The notes: generated from the sequence alone by a model not told the origin. Counted from the first letter of the stretch, positions 55,680 through 63,633 are shown. The stretch is DNA of 64,000 nucleotides from an uncultured Bacteroidales bacterium (GCA_902799355.1 CADCAG010000011.1:36978-100977), one strand, 5' to 3'. Numbers and translations are program-made.

Positions 55680-55752
55680 GAATCCTGTTCTCTCCGCAAG
55701 AACAGGTTCAAAGCTCCGAGGCAAAACCTCGGGGCTTTGTTGTTCTCTCCGC
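55680..55752. repeat. Duplicated tRNA-Ser 3' ends downstream of tRNA-Ser
   Basis: The tRNA 3' end gaatcctgttctctccgc (55624-55641) is repeated exactly at 55680-55697, and tgttctctccgc again at 55741-55752. This is the trace expected of attachment sites left by integration and loss of an element. No integrase is nearby. Confidence 0.75.
55711..55740 (+). terminator. tRNA-Ser terminator-like hairpin
   Basis: aagctccgagg-caaaa-cctcggggctt, one mismatch, followed by tgttgtt. Lies between the second and third copies of the tRNA 3' end. Confidence 0.6.
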
Positions 55753-55818
55753 CACCCCTTATTTCTACGATTTGTGCACAAAATTGGTTAATTCTTCGTT
55801 TTTCTCAAGAAAAGGTTG

Positions 55819-55826
55819 TACCTTTG
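55819..55826 (+). promoter_or_regulatory. FadL-type gene -7 box
   Basis: TACCTTTGCAG, 30 nt before ATG 55857. Confidence 0.6.
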
Positions 55827-55856
55827 CAGCCGCAAATTTGACCAAATTAATTCCAA

Positions 55857-57197
55857 ATGAGAAAAAAGATTGTTATGATGGCTGCAACAGCCATGCTTGC
55901 CACCGCCACTTGGGCCGGTGGATTGATGACCAACACAAACTATCACATCGCTTTTGACCGCATGTTTGCGCGCGGTGCCAGCACCGAGATTGACGCAACG
56001 TTCTCTAACCCTGCCGGACTGGCTTGGGGACATGAGGGATGGCAGGTGTCACTGAACTTCCAGAAGCCCTGGCAGAACCGCGACATCGAGCTGACGGCAG
56101 TAGATGCTTCAAAGAACATGTACGAGGGTAAGGCCTCTGCACCTATTGTACCCGCCCTGTTTGCTTCGTACAAGAAAGACCGCTGGGCCTTCAGCAGTAT
56201 GTTAGGCATCGTGGGTAGCGGTGGCTTCGTCCAGTACGACAACGGCGTACCCATGTTCAACGTGCTGCTCTCTAGCATGCTTGCCCAGAACGGCATCACC
56301 CCCAACCAGTACACGCTGGACTCGGAGATGAAGGGTAAGCAATATATCTATGGTTGGCAGGTTAACGCCAGCTACAAGATTACCGACTACTTGGCAGCAG
56401 CCGTAGGTTTCCGTGTTAACTACTACGACGGATACTATCGCGGCCACGTCAAGGCTATCAACCACCCGCAGCTGGGTGAGGTGGCCAAGTTGCTGTTGGA
56501 CGTAGACCAGAAGGGATGGGGCTTCACACCTATCATCAGCCTCGCCTACCATCAGGGTCCTCTTATGTTGACTGCCCGTTACGAGTTCCGCACAAAGCTC
56601 AACCCCAAGAACGAGACCAATATCCTTGATGCTGGACTGGGTGCCAATACCGTTACAGCCATGATGGCTCAGGACCCCCAAAATACTCCTGCCAAGCTGC
56701 AGGCGCTGAAGGCTCAGCTGGGTGCCTATACCGCTCCCTATCAGGATGGCGCCACCACCCGCTACGATATGCCAGCCCTGCTCACCGTAGCTGCTGGCTA
56801 TGAGTTCACGCCCGCACTGCGTGCTACCCTGGAGTACCACTTCTTCGACGACAAGAACGCCAAGATGGCCAACGACCGCCAGAATGAGCTGACTCACGGC
56901 ACCCATGAGTTCCTCGCCGGTGTAGAATATGACATCAACGACAAGTTCACCGTCAGCTGTGGTGGTCAGCGTACCGACTACGGTCTGTCCGATGGTTACC
57001 AGCAGAACACTTCGTTTGCCTGCGACAGCTGGTCGGTAGGTCTGGGTGGCGCCTGGAATATCAATGAGAAGATACGCCTGAACGCCAGCTATTTCTGCAG
57101 CCTCTACAGCGACTACGAGAAGGTAGTCTCTTACGGTAAGGAGAACTACTCACGCACGAATCACGTTATCGGTATCGGCGTAGACTATAAATTCTAA
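55857..57197 (+). CDS. OmpP1/FadL-family outer-membrane transport protein
   Basis: 446 residues with a signal peptide ending at TWA-GG. The N-terminal hatch segment FDRMFARGASTEIDATFSNPAGLAWG is the family hallmark, and 14-strand barrel segments follow down to the last strand, IGIGVDYKF, which ends in Phe as outer-membrane proteins do. Members carry long-chain fatty acids or aromatic compounds across the outer membrane. Single gene with its own promoter and a strong terminator shared with pfkA. Confidence 0.92.
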   Translation: MRKKIVMMAATAMLATATWAGGLMTNTNYHIAFDRMFARGASTEIDATFSNPAGLAWGHEGWQVSLNFQKPWQNRDIELTAVDASKNMYEGKASAPIVPALFASYKKDRWAFSSMLGIVGSGGFVQYDNGVPMFNVLLSSMLAQNGITPNQYTLDSEMKGKQYIYGWQVNASYKITDYLAAAVGFRVNYYDGYYRGHVKAINHPQLGEVAKLLLDVDQKGWGFTPIISLAYHQGPLMLTARYEFRTKLNPKNETNILDAGLGANTVTAMMAQDPQNTPAKLQALKAQLGAYTAPYQDGATTRYDMPALLTVAAGYEFTPALRATLEYHFFDDKNAKMANDRQNELTHGTHEFLAGVEYDINDKFTVSCGGQRTDYGLSDGYQQNTSFACDSWSVGLGGAWNINEKIRLNASYFCSLYSDYEKVVSYGKENYSRTNHVIGIGVDYKF

Positions 57198-57219
57198 TAA
57201 CAACATACCATGATACACG

Positions 57220-57256
57220 AAAAAAGGAATCTTCCACTGAGAAGATTCCTTTTTTC
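57220..57256. terminator. Bidirectional terminator, FadL-type gene / pfkA
   Basis: aaaaaaggaatcttc-cactga-gaagattccttttttc: a perfect 15-bp stem. Confidence 0.9.
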
Positions 57257-57275
57257 TATTTGGTTACTCGCAGTC

Positions 57276-58253
57276 TTAGATGCTCAACTCGTTAAGTACC
57301 GTAATCAGACGCTTGTCGAAACGCTTGTCGGTACGGATGCACTCTGAGAAGGGCACATAGACAATGTCATTGTTGCGATAGCCCACCATCACGTTACGTT
57401 GTCCTTGCTTGATAGCCTCAATGGCGCCGACACCCGTGCAGCTGGCCAGGATGCGGTCGCGCGCCGAGGGACTGCCGCCACGCTGCAGGTGACCAAGGAT
57501 AGAGACACGTACGTCGAACTCGGGGAACTCGTTTTTCACGCGCTCGGCATAGTAGAGAGCACCACACTTAGGACTCTCAGAGACGATGACGATACACGAC
57601 TTCTTCGACTTACGAATACCACGCGACATGAAGGCTGCCAACTGGTCGACATCTGTCGTCTCCTCAGGAACAATGGCAGCTTCAGCACCACAGGCGATGG
57701 CACAGTTCTGAGCCAGGAAACCAGCATCACGTCCCATCACCTCCACAAAGAAGATCCGCTCGTGAGAGTTGGCAGTATCGCGAATGCGGTCCACACACTC
57801 CATGATGGTATTCATCGTAGTGTCATAGCCGATGGTGGCATCGGTACCGTAGAGGTCGTTGTCGATAGTACCTGGCAGACCTATTACGGGGAAGTCGAAC
57901 TCCACGCCAAAGTTCCAAGCTCCTGTCAGCGAACCATTACCGCCAATCACCACCAAGGCGTCGATCTCTTCCTTCTGACAGGTCTCGTAAGCCTTCTGCA
58001 TACCCTCAGGAGTCATAAACTCCTTGGAGCGTGCCGTCTTCAGAATTGTACCACCACGGGTAATGATGCCGCTGACGTCTTCTGTCGTCAGCACCTTCAC
58101 CTCGCCCTTGATGAGACCGTCGTAACCACGGTAGATACCCTTAATTGTAAAACCGTTACAGATGCCAGCGCGCGTCACGGCACGGATGGCTGCGTTCATG
58201 CCGGGTGAATCACCGCCCGACGTCAAAATACCTATTGTCTTAATCTTACTCAT
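57276..58253 (-). CDS. pfkA: 6-phosphofructokinase
   Basis: 325 residues, the bacterial A-type length. [19 protein letters not shown], the catalytic [12 protein letters not shown] and the substrate-binding [12 protein letters not shown] and [15 protein letters not shown] are all clear. It phosphorylates fructose 6-phosphate to the 1,6-bisphosphate, the committed glycolytic step. The loop that reads GGDGS in E. coli is GGNGS here (Asn for Asp103), which I remember in other Bacteroidetes; the following Gly argues for ATP rather than pyrophosphate as donor. Two tandem promoters precede it. Confidence 0.94.
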   Translation of the reverse strand: MSKIKTIGILTSGGDSPGMNAAIRAVTRAGICNGFTIKGIYRGYDGLIKGEVKVLTTEDVSGIITRGGTILKTARSKEFMTPEGMQKAYETCQKEEIDALVVIGGNGSLTGAWNFGVEFDFPVIGLPGTIDNDLYGTDATIGYDTTMNTIMECVDRIRDTANSHERIFFVEVMGRDAGFLAQNCAIACGAEAAIVPEETTDVDQLAAFMSRGIRKSKKSCIVIVSESPKCGALYYAERVKNEFPEFDVRVSILGHLQRGGSPSARDRILASCTGVGAIEAIKQGQRNVMVGYRNNDIVYVPFSECIRTDKRFDKRLITVLNELSI

Positions 58254-58288
58254 TGTAGTTTAAATGTATGTTATTTGCTACGCAGCTG

Positions 58289-58319
58289 CAAAGGTACGAA
58301 TAAGCGAGAACAATACAAA
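58289..58319 (-). promoter_or_regulatory. pfkA promoter P1
   Basis: On the minus strand TTTG (58316-58319), 19 nt, TACCTTTGCA (58289-58296). Core identical to the tRNA-Ser promoter. Confidence 0.8.
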
Positions 58320-58373
58320 ACAAAAATGACCTTTTTTGTTTTTATTGTCGAGCGCAAGTACTTTCGACGAAGT

Positions 58374-58405
58374 CAAAGGTACGAATAAACGAGAGAAAAG
58401 CCAAA
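58374..58405 (-). promoter_or_regulatory. pfkA promoter P2
   Basis: TTTG (58402-58405), 20 nt, TACCTTTG (58374-58381) on the minus strand. It shares CTCGYTTATTCGTACCTTTG with P1. Leader about 115 nt. Confidence 0.75.
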
Positions 58406-58428
58406 TAAATTTGAGTTTTTCCGAGTAA

Positions 58429-58478
58429 CTGACAGGGGTCAGCCCCTGTCAGCTTTGGGCAGACCTTCGAGTCTGTCC
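58429..58478. repeat. Two tandem hairpins between pfkA and the regulator gene
   Basis: ctgacagggg-tcag-cccctgtcag (58429-58452, perfect) and gggcagac-cttcga-gtctgtcc (58457-58478, one mismatch), then a T-run. On the plus strand this looks like a terminator but no plus-strand gene ends here. The rest of 58254-58565 holds the promoters only. Confidence 0.6.
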
Positions 58479-58552
58479 ATATTTTTTATAGTACTTATCC
58501 CCTTTTATCTTTCTTTTCATGCCTTTTATTCGTTTTTTATACAAAAAAGACG

Positions 58553-58560
58553 TACTTTTG
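58553..58560 (+). promoter_or_regulatory. -7 box for the gene at 58566
   Basis: TACTTTTGCAG ends 2-5 nt before ATG 58566, so the message would be nearly leaderless, or a longer upstream start is used. Confidence 0.45.
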
Positions 58561-58565
58561 CAGGC

Positions 58566-60149
58566 ATGAGACGATGGTTAGCCTATTTCATCCCCTTACT
58601 GCTCTGCGCTTGTCAGGGCAACAGCATTCGTCAAGAACTGCATCGCGTGGATTCTCTTAATCAGTGTGACGTACTTCTTGACACCATCACTACAATGGAT
58701 GAAGTCGTGGACTATCTTGACTGGTGGGGAACACCTAATGAACGTATGATGGCCCACTACCTGCGCGGTCGCGTTTTCCATGACCAGAACAATGCCCCTA
58801 TGGCTCTTCGCTACTATCGTGATGCTGTAGGCTATGCCGATACGTCCTCTGATGATTGCGACTGCAGCCGTCTGTGCCGCATCTATGGTCAAATTGCCGA
58901 CCTCTTTCATCGCCAGCGTGCTCCTCGTTTAGAGATTGAGGCAGAGCAGAAAGCCGTAGAATATGCGTGGAAGGCAAAAGATACACTATCCGCAGTAACA
59001 TTCTACTATTATTTAGGAGCTCCGTATCATATGCTAAACAATATCGATTCTGTCTTGCTAATTAACAAACAATCCAGGGAATGGTTTGAAAAAATTGGCC
59101 ATACAGACATGGCATCATCCACACTTATGATTGATGCGGAAATATATTTACGCCTGAACAATCCAACAAAAGCGAAGCAATCATTAGATTCATATGCTAC
59201 TGGTAAGAAAGATAGGCTTTATAAAACAAATCTAGCTCATTACTATTTGCAAATAGGACAATTAGACTCAGCAGAAATATTATATAGCCAGCTTTTATTT
59301 AGTAGCAACAATGATGTAAGGAAAGAAAACGCATACAAAGGATTGTTGTCTGTATATAGTATTCAAGGGAAAAGCGACTCAATAGCCAAATATTCAATAT
59401 TGTATTGTCAAGCCAACGATTCTGCAAATTTCAAACATTCCGCAGACGAGATTACACGCACTCAGGCACTTTACAATTATGAAGAGCACGAACGCATAGC
59501 TGCACGGAAGACACAAGAAGCCAATCGGTATAAAATCATCATTGCTGTCTCATTTGTAGTATTTGGCATAGTAGCCTACTATTGCTATCGGTACATTAAG
59601 AAACAGCGACAACGCAAGAAAGAAGAACTGATAGCAGCCAACAAGGAATATGTCTCGTTGCTTGAACAGTACAAAAAGCTACAGGATGACATGCGACTCT
59701 CTCAACACGATATTGATGAGTTCCGAAAAGAAAAAGAGCAAGAGACACAACAACTGCTCCAGAAACTGGCCCATTATCAAGATGCGCCAGAACTATCAAA
59801 ACATTGGAATGCTGAACGAGCTATGCTTGACAGCCCACTTGTTTTGGAGCTCCACCAACTGGCCTCACAAGCAAAGTCGGCCTCACAAGTGCAGCTAAAA
59901 GAACTTCGTGAGTTTATTCAGAAAGAGCTGCCAGCCTTTTTCATAAAGATAAACAGCAAAGAAGCGTTGCTCACTCCTCAAGAAGTCTACGTTTGTATTC
60001 TTATTCGTCTCCAATTCTCGCAAGGCGAATTAACGGCACTTTTTGACGTTAGTAAGCAGCGCATCAACAACATTAAGCGTAGCATTAACAAGAAATTGTT
60101 CCATGAAGATGGAGCACAAGCCCTAAACGACAACCTTTTCCGAGTGTAA
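58566..60149 (+). CDS. TPR-containing, membrane-spanning HTH regulator with lipoprotein-like start
   Basis: 527 residues from ATG 58566. The lipobox-like LLLCAC (C16) opens the protein; TPR-type helical repeats fill residues about 25-310; one membrane helix (IIIAVSFVVFGIVAYYCY) lies near 322-340; a coiled coil follows; and a C-terminal HTH-like module (LTPQEVYVCILIRLQFSQGELTALFDVSKQRINNIKRSINKK, split: SQGELTALFDVSKQRINNIK) ends the protein. This layout is common in Bacteroidetes one-component sensors: extracytoplasmic TPRs, cytoplasmic DNA binding. The second half is AT-rich. Targets unknown; the RHS locus next door is a candidate. Confidence 0.75.
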   Translation: MRRWLAYFIPLLLCACQGNSIRQELHRVDSLNQCDVLLDTITTMDEVVDYLDWWGTPNERMMAHYLRGRVFHDQNNAPMALRYYRDAVGYADTSSDDCDCSRLCRIYGQIADLFHRQRAPRLEIEAEQKAVEYAWKAKDTLSAVTFYYYLGAPYHMLNNIDSVLLINKQSREWFEKIGHTDMASSTLMIDAEIYLRLNNPTKAKQSLDSYATGKKDRLYKTNLAHYYLQIGQLDSAEILYSQLLFSSNNDVRKENAYKGLLSVYSIQGKSDSIAKYSILYCQANDSANFKHSADEITRTQALYNYEEHERIAARKTQEANRYKIIIAVSFVVFGIVAYYCYRYIKKQRQRKKEELIAANKEYVSLLEQYKKLQDDMRLSQHDIDEFRKEKEQETQQLLQKLAHYQDAPELSKHWNAERAMLDSPLVLELHQLASQAKSASQVQLKELREFIQKELPAFFIKINSKEALLTPQEVYVCILIRLQFSQGELTALFDVSKQRINNIKRSINKKLFHEDGAQALNDNLFRV

Positions 60150-60154
60150 CAAGA

Positions 60155-60172
60155 TGTAACACCGATGTTACA
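60155..60172. promoter_or_regulatory. TGTAACA-N4-TGTTACA dyad
   Basis: Perfect 7-bp inverted repeat just after the regulator stop. A gtgtaac copy also precedes it at 60144-60150. Possible operator or terminator stem without T-run. Confidence 0.45.
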
Positions 60173-60238
60173 ATGTGCCCGTAATTCCCTGAAAGACTGT
60201 CTCTTAGTTTTTTAGGTTTACAAAGTGTACTAGCTTCT

Positions 60239-60270
60239 TTTGTCTATCATTGCCCTTTGTCATAATTTTG
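60239..60270 (+). promoter_or_regulatory. RHS-locus promoter
   Basis: TTTG (60239-60242), 20 nt, TAATTTTGCA (-7 box 60263-60270). Full consensus. Confidence 0.8.
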
Positions 60271-60295
60271 CACCCCGATTTTTAAAAACACTATT

Positions 60296-60463
60296 ATGAC
60301 AAGAAAGATTTTATTCAATGGAGTACGCTACAACGATGGAAATCGGCTGACTTACGACAAAAACGGCTGTCTGACGTCAGATAAAGACAAGGAAATTTCG
60401 TCAATTCAATATAATTCACTAAATTTGCCGACGCATCAATCACGGGGACAGGTAATTGATTGA
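60296..60463 (+). pseudogene. Short RHS YD-repeat remnant
   Basis: 55 residues, ATG 60296 to TGA 60461-60463. LTYDKNGCLTSDKDKEISSIQYNSLNLPT is one RHS repeat unit (motif YDKNGCLTSD ... IQYNSLNLP). The first 13 residues (MTRKILFNGVRYN) may be the start of the original gene. It breaks exactly at the atcacggggacag junction that begins each cassette. It is the relic of the long RHS gene that usually precedes such cassettes. Confidence 0.7.
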
Positions 60464-60898
60464 ATGAACAAAAGTAAGCAATGAAGAGCATGAAGCTACG
60501 ACATATCATCTTGTTTTTCCTGATGGCAGTGTCCGTCACTCCCATCAGGGCTGGCATTCTTACCGACTACCTGCTTGGCGGAGCTCTTACGCTGAAGAAC
60601 GGCAGGATAGACAAATGCTATTTCGAGGGTGGTTTTGCCCGTGCCTTTGAGACGAGTGCAACCACTGATAGGTTCGTGTTCTACTATTACAACAGGGACG
60701 CATACACCAGGTTACCAACTACTATCCCTTCGGCGCACCTTATGCAGACGAGAACGCTATAAAGGGAGAAAGCCTCCAGCCGTACAAGTACAATGGCAAA
60801 GAGTTAGACCTGATGCATGGTTTGAATACCTATGACTATGGAGCAAGGCAATACGACCCGATACTGGCTAGGTGGGACAGGGTGGATCCGCTGGCGGA
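60439..60898 (+). repeat. RHS cassette repeat, copy 1
   Basis: 460 nt that return at 61946-62393 with about 95 percent identity by eye. Begins atcacggggacag and ends in the DPLAE codons. After it, the two copies have unrelated toxin sequences. Confidence 0.92.
60481..60762 (+). CDS. Signal peptide + truncated RHS core, cassette 1
   Basis: 93 residues. A Sec-type signal peptide (LRHIILFFLMAVSVTPIRAG) is joined to RHS core sequence TDYLLGGALTLKNGRIDKC and YFEGGFARAFETS. After FYYYN the frame breaks, because the HLGNxR core segment is missing, and it runs out of frame to a stop. The RHS frame resumes (VTNYYPFGAPYADEN) before 60813. It may be a broken or an assembly-damaged gene. Confidence 0.65.
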   Translation: MKSMKLRHIILFFLMAVSVTPIRAGILTDYLLGGALTLKNGRIDKCYFEGGFARAFETSATTDRFVFYYYNRDAYTRLPTTIPSAHLMQTRTL

Positions 60899-61574
60899 AG
60901 ATGAACCAGATATCAGTCCTTACGTATATTGTAGAAATAGCCCAATAATACATATAGACCAAGAAGGCAAGTTTCCTCTTGTTTCTAATATAGCTGGTGC
61001 GATAGTCGGTGCTGCTACAGATTATGTATGTCAGGTAGCTGCAAATGCCATTATTAATGAAGGTTTTTCTACAGAGTGCTTCACCGATGTTGATAGTAAA
61101 TCTATATTGCTTTCGGCTGGAGCAGGCTTTATTTCAAGTGGCGCTTCTGCTGTAGGATCATCTGTCGGAGAGGCTGTTGCTGCAAGGACTGGAAGTCGAA
61201 TTGCAGGGAATATAGCGGGAAGAGTAGCCGTAGAAGGAACAAAATATACTGCAAATGTGGTCGCAAACAACGGGAATATTACTCAGGCAGCGAAAGATTA
61301 TGCAGCCGGAAAAACTGCTGGAGCACTTAATAGAAAACCTGTTAATCCTACATCAAACAACAAAGCGGTAAAAACTGCAACGGAGAGAGCTAAAAGTAAT
61401 GGTAAGACATTAAGTGTAGAACAGAAGAAAGCGATAAGAGCAGAAAATGCGATGACTCGCAAAAATGCCGCAAAAATGAATAAGTCAATTGAGCGTGGAA
61501 ATACCGTAAAGGGAAAAACAGCAGATGCTGCATATTACACTAAAAAATATTATGATGAAAAAGAAAACAAGTAG
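60813..61574 (+). CDS. RHS core end and polymorphic-toxin C-terminus, cassette 1
   Basis: 253 residues from ATG 60813; the same frame is open from about 60671 without a start. LNTYDYGARQYDPILARWDRVDPLAE ends the RHS core (signature YDYGARQYDPILARWDRVDP) and SPYVYCRNSPIIHID marks the toxin boundary. The tip has an Ala/Gly-rich membrane-like segment (residues about 55-160) and a basic C-terminus (KKAIRAENAMTRKNAAK). The toxin activity is not recognised. Overlaps the next gene by 23 nt. Confidence 0.75.
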   Translation: MHGLNTYDYGARQYDPILARWDRVDPLAEDEPDISPYVYCRNSPIIHIDQEGKFPLVSNIAGAIVGAATDYVCQVAANAIINEGFSTECFTDVDSKSILLSAGAGFISSGASAVGSSVGEAVAARTGSRIAGNIAGRVAVEGTKYTANVVANNGNITQAAKDYAAGKTAGALNRKPVNPTSNNKAVKTATERAKSNGKTLSVEQKKAIRAENAMTRKNAAKMNKSIERGNTVKGKTADAAYYTKKYYDEKENK

Positions 61575-61923
61575 TTACATAACTAAGAAATTTATTTTTG
61601 ATTTTGTTTGGAGATATGTTTTGACCATAATCGTGGTTATCTTCTTTATCCGTATTTTTATTTATCCTGAACGCGCGATGATAAAAGAATATAGAAAGAA
61701 GTTGACCAATAGCCATTGTGTCACAAAAGCATATATTTATGATGACAATCCTCGTGATGTCAAGATTTATTATAGATTTGTTGTTAATGGCATTAAATAT
61801 TCTGGGATATCTCACTATTCTCATTTAAATCCACCATATCCTCGGGAAGGAGATTCCATAGAGGTCTATTATTGCGAAAATGACCCTAATGTAAACTTGT
61901 GGCGTGGAGAATTCACTAAATAA
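61552..61923 (+). CDS. Putative immunity protein 1 (DUF3592-like, one membrane helix)
   Basis: 123 residues from ATG 61552 (61555 equally good). One N-terminal membrane helix (YVLTIIVVIFFIRIFIY) and a small beta domain with KIYYRFVVNGIKYSGISHY and PYPREGDSIEVYYCENDPNVN, a DUF3592-like pattern. Overlap with the toxin reading frame and cassette position make it the likely cognate immunity protein; this is inference. AT-rich like its neighbours. Confidence 0.6.
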   Translation: MMKKKTSSYITKKFIFDFVWRYVLTIIVVIFFIRIFIYPERAMIKEYRKKLTNSHCVTKAYIYDDNPRDVKIYYRFVVNGIKYSGISHYSHLNPPYPREGDSIEVYYCENDPNVNLWRGEFTK

Positions 61924-61945
61924 GATCCATCTGTCAATCATTTCT

Positions 61946-62393
61946 ATCACGGGGACAGATAATTGATTGAATGAACAAAAGTAAACAATGAAGATCATGA
62001 GGTTACGACATGTCATTTTGTTTCTCCTGATGGCGGTGTCCGTCACTCCCATAAGGGCAGGCATCTCTACAGACTACCTGCTTGGCGGAGCTCTTACGCT
62101 CAAGAACGGCAGGATAGACAAATGCTATTTCGAGGGTGGTTTTGCCCGTGCCTTTGAGACGAGTGCAACCACTGATAGGTTCGTGTTCTACTATTACAAC
62201 ATCAAGTTACCAACTACTATCCGTTCGGCGCACCCTATGCAGACGAGAACGCTATAAAGGGAAAAAGCCTCCAGCCGTACAAGTACAATGGCAAAGAGTT
62301 AGACCTGATGCATGGTTTGAATACCTATGATTATGGAGCACGACAGTACGATCCGATACTGGCTAGGTGGGACAGGGTGGATCCGCTGGCGGA
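61946..62393 (+). repeat. RHS cassette repeat, copy 2
   Basis: 448 nt matching 60439-60898; the main difference is 6 versus 18 nt at the core deletion (after the codons for FYYYN). Confidence 0.92.
61988..62257 (+). CDS. Signal peptide + truncated RHS core, cassette 2
   Basis: 89 residues. Same structure as the cassette 1 gene: signal peptide (LRHVILFLLMAVSVTPIRAG), RHS segment, then FYYYN and a frame break at the same place, with an even shorter junction. Identical frame loss in both copies points to ancestry of one from the other, or to the same assembly error. Confidence 0.65.
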   Translation: MKIMRLRHVILFLLMAVSVTPIRAGISTDYLLGGALTLKNGRIDKCYFEGGFARAFETSATTDRFVFYYYNIKLPTTIRSAHPMQTRTL

Positions 62394-63024
62394 GAAATAT
62401 TATCCCTTTACACCTTATTCTTATTGTGCAGGAGACCCTGTGAATAAGTTTGATCCGGATGGGAAAAAGGTGTTTCTCTATGCAACAACACTCCCCACAG
62501 ATAATAAACTGATAAAACTCGGCGGCATTCCAACACATACGTTTATCACTGTTGAAAATTCAGAAGGAAAGGTTATGAGATATGCGGCTTATGGACCTGA
62601 GAATGGTAACCCTTTAATGGGATTTAACCAATTAAAAGAATGTCATTATGAACAAGACGTAAATGTATACAAAGGCAATGACACAGAGAATCTTAAAGCG
62701 AAGATAGAAGTTCCTGTTCCAGAAGGAATGTCAAGTAAAGCTTTCGATAAAGCAGTAATTAATACCATTAATTCATTTGGCAATGAAAAAGGAATTAGAT
62801 ATGACATTTTGCCTACAAATGATATTCAAGGGAATTGTAATTCAAGTAGTTCTACAATTCTTCTGAAATCGGGTGTATCTAAAGAGACTGTAAACCAAAT
62901 AGGAGAACAAATTCCTGGGATTAAGACTGGCTTTGATTCAGAGGCAAAGCCATGGACTTCTGAGGAACAGAAAGAAGCTATAAAAGATTATCATGAAGAT
63001 ATGTGTAAAAAATCAACATTGTAG
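62308..63024 (+). CDS. RHS core end and toxin C-terminus, cassette 2
   Basis: 238 residues. The core end (YDYGARQYDPILARWDRVDP) and the canonical boundary PYSYCAGDPVNKFDPDGKK are present. The toxin tip has THTFITVEN, YAAYGPENGNP and later GNCNSSSSTIL. The His-then-Cys order resembles permuted papain/NlpC-P60 folds (LRAT/YiiX type), which would make it an amidase or protease-like effector; this is inference from motif order only. Overlaps the next gene by 32 nt. Confidence 0.75.
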   Translation: MHGLNTYDYGARQYDPILARWDRVDPLAEKYYPFTPYSYCAGDPVNKFDPDGKKVFLYATTLPTDNKLIKLGGIPTHTFITVENSEGKVMRYAAYGPENGNPLMGFNQLKECHYEQDVNVYKGNDTENLKAKIEVPVPEGMSSKAFDKAVINTINSFGNEKGIRYDILPTNDIQGNCNSSSSTILLKSGVSKETVNQIGEQIPGIKTGFDSEAKPWTSEEQKEAIKDYHEDMCKKSTL

Positions 63025-63448
63025 AAATCTCGTCGCATCATACATTTTCGGGTGCATGCTTGCAATAACATGTGTTATTCTCACGAGTTCTAATGATTAC
63101 GATTCCAATGATTTTAAATTTGGTTTCTATTTATTTCTTTTCTGTCAAATGCTTATTTGGGAGCCATTAAGTATATGCACTATTGTGTTCCTTTCAAAAA
63201 CACGTATTTTACCTTTAGTATTGGATAATTTATGGCAATGTTTGTTGTATGGATTCCTTCCGTCATTCTTGATGTTGCTAGATGCCTTCTGTGGATATGT
63301 TTGGATTATACGGTTTAAAGTTGACTCTATATTTCTTCTGTTTCTTGTATATTTGACATACTATATAGCTACAATAATTATAGCGATTTTGCATAGTGGA
63401 ATCAGGTCAATCAAAGGGTCAATCAAATCAATCAAAGGGACAGTTTGA
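62993..63448 (+). CDS. Putative immunity protein 2 (four-helix membrane protein)
   Basis: 151 residues, start ATG 62993 inside the toxin's end. About four membrane helices (residues about 13-31, 45-65, 80-100, 110-135). The tail RSIKGSIKSIKGTV is encoded by repeats of tcaatcaaaggg (63409-63447). No family recognised; position makes it the candidate immunity partner. Very low GC. Confidence 0.55.
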   Translation: MKICVKNQHCRNLVASYIFGCMLAITCVILTSSNDYDSNDFKFGFYLFLFCQMLIWEPLSICTIVFLSKTRILPLVLDNLWQCLLYGFLPSFLMLLDAFCGYVWIIRFKVDSIFLLFLVYLTYYIATIIIAILHSGIRSIKGSIKSIKGTV

Positions 63449-63452
63449 TTCC
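63426..63452. repeat. Palindromic end of the RHS cassette
   Basis: aatcaaa-gggacag-tttgatt: perfect 7-bp arms around gggacag, echoing the gggacag of the atcacggggacag junctions. The following 63453-63633 shows no gene. Confidence 0.5.
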
Positions 63453-63619
63453 TTGAACGAGACGCTAAGGAACAGCTACCTGTGACATCAATGTATGTAC
63501 AAGTGAATAAGATGATTATAATGTCATGACTCAGTGGGGATAGCCCCTTGAGTGAAAGGAAAAGACGATGAGTCCATAAGATATTTTGCAAAAAGTGTCG
63601 GAATATGCAGGATTTTTAG

Positions 63620-63627
63620 TAATTTTG
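63620..63627 (+). promoter_or_regulatory. -7 box for the structured RNA
   Basis: TAATTTTGCA, 10 nt before the first helix; no clear -33. Confidence 0.5.
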
Positions 63628-63633
63628 CAACCG

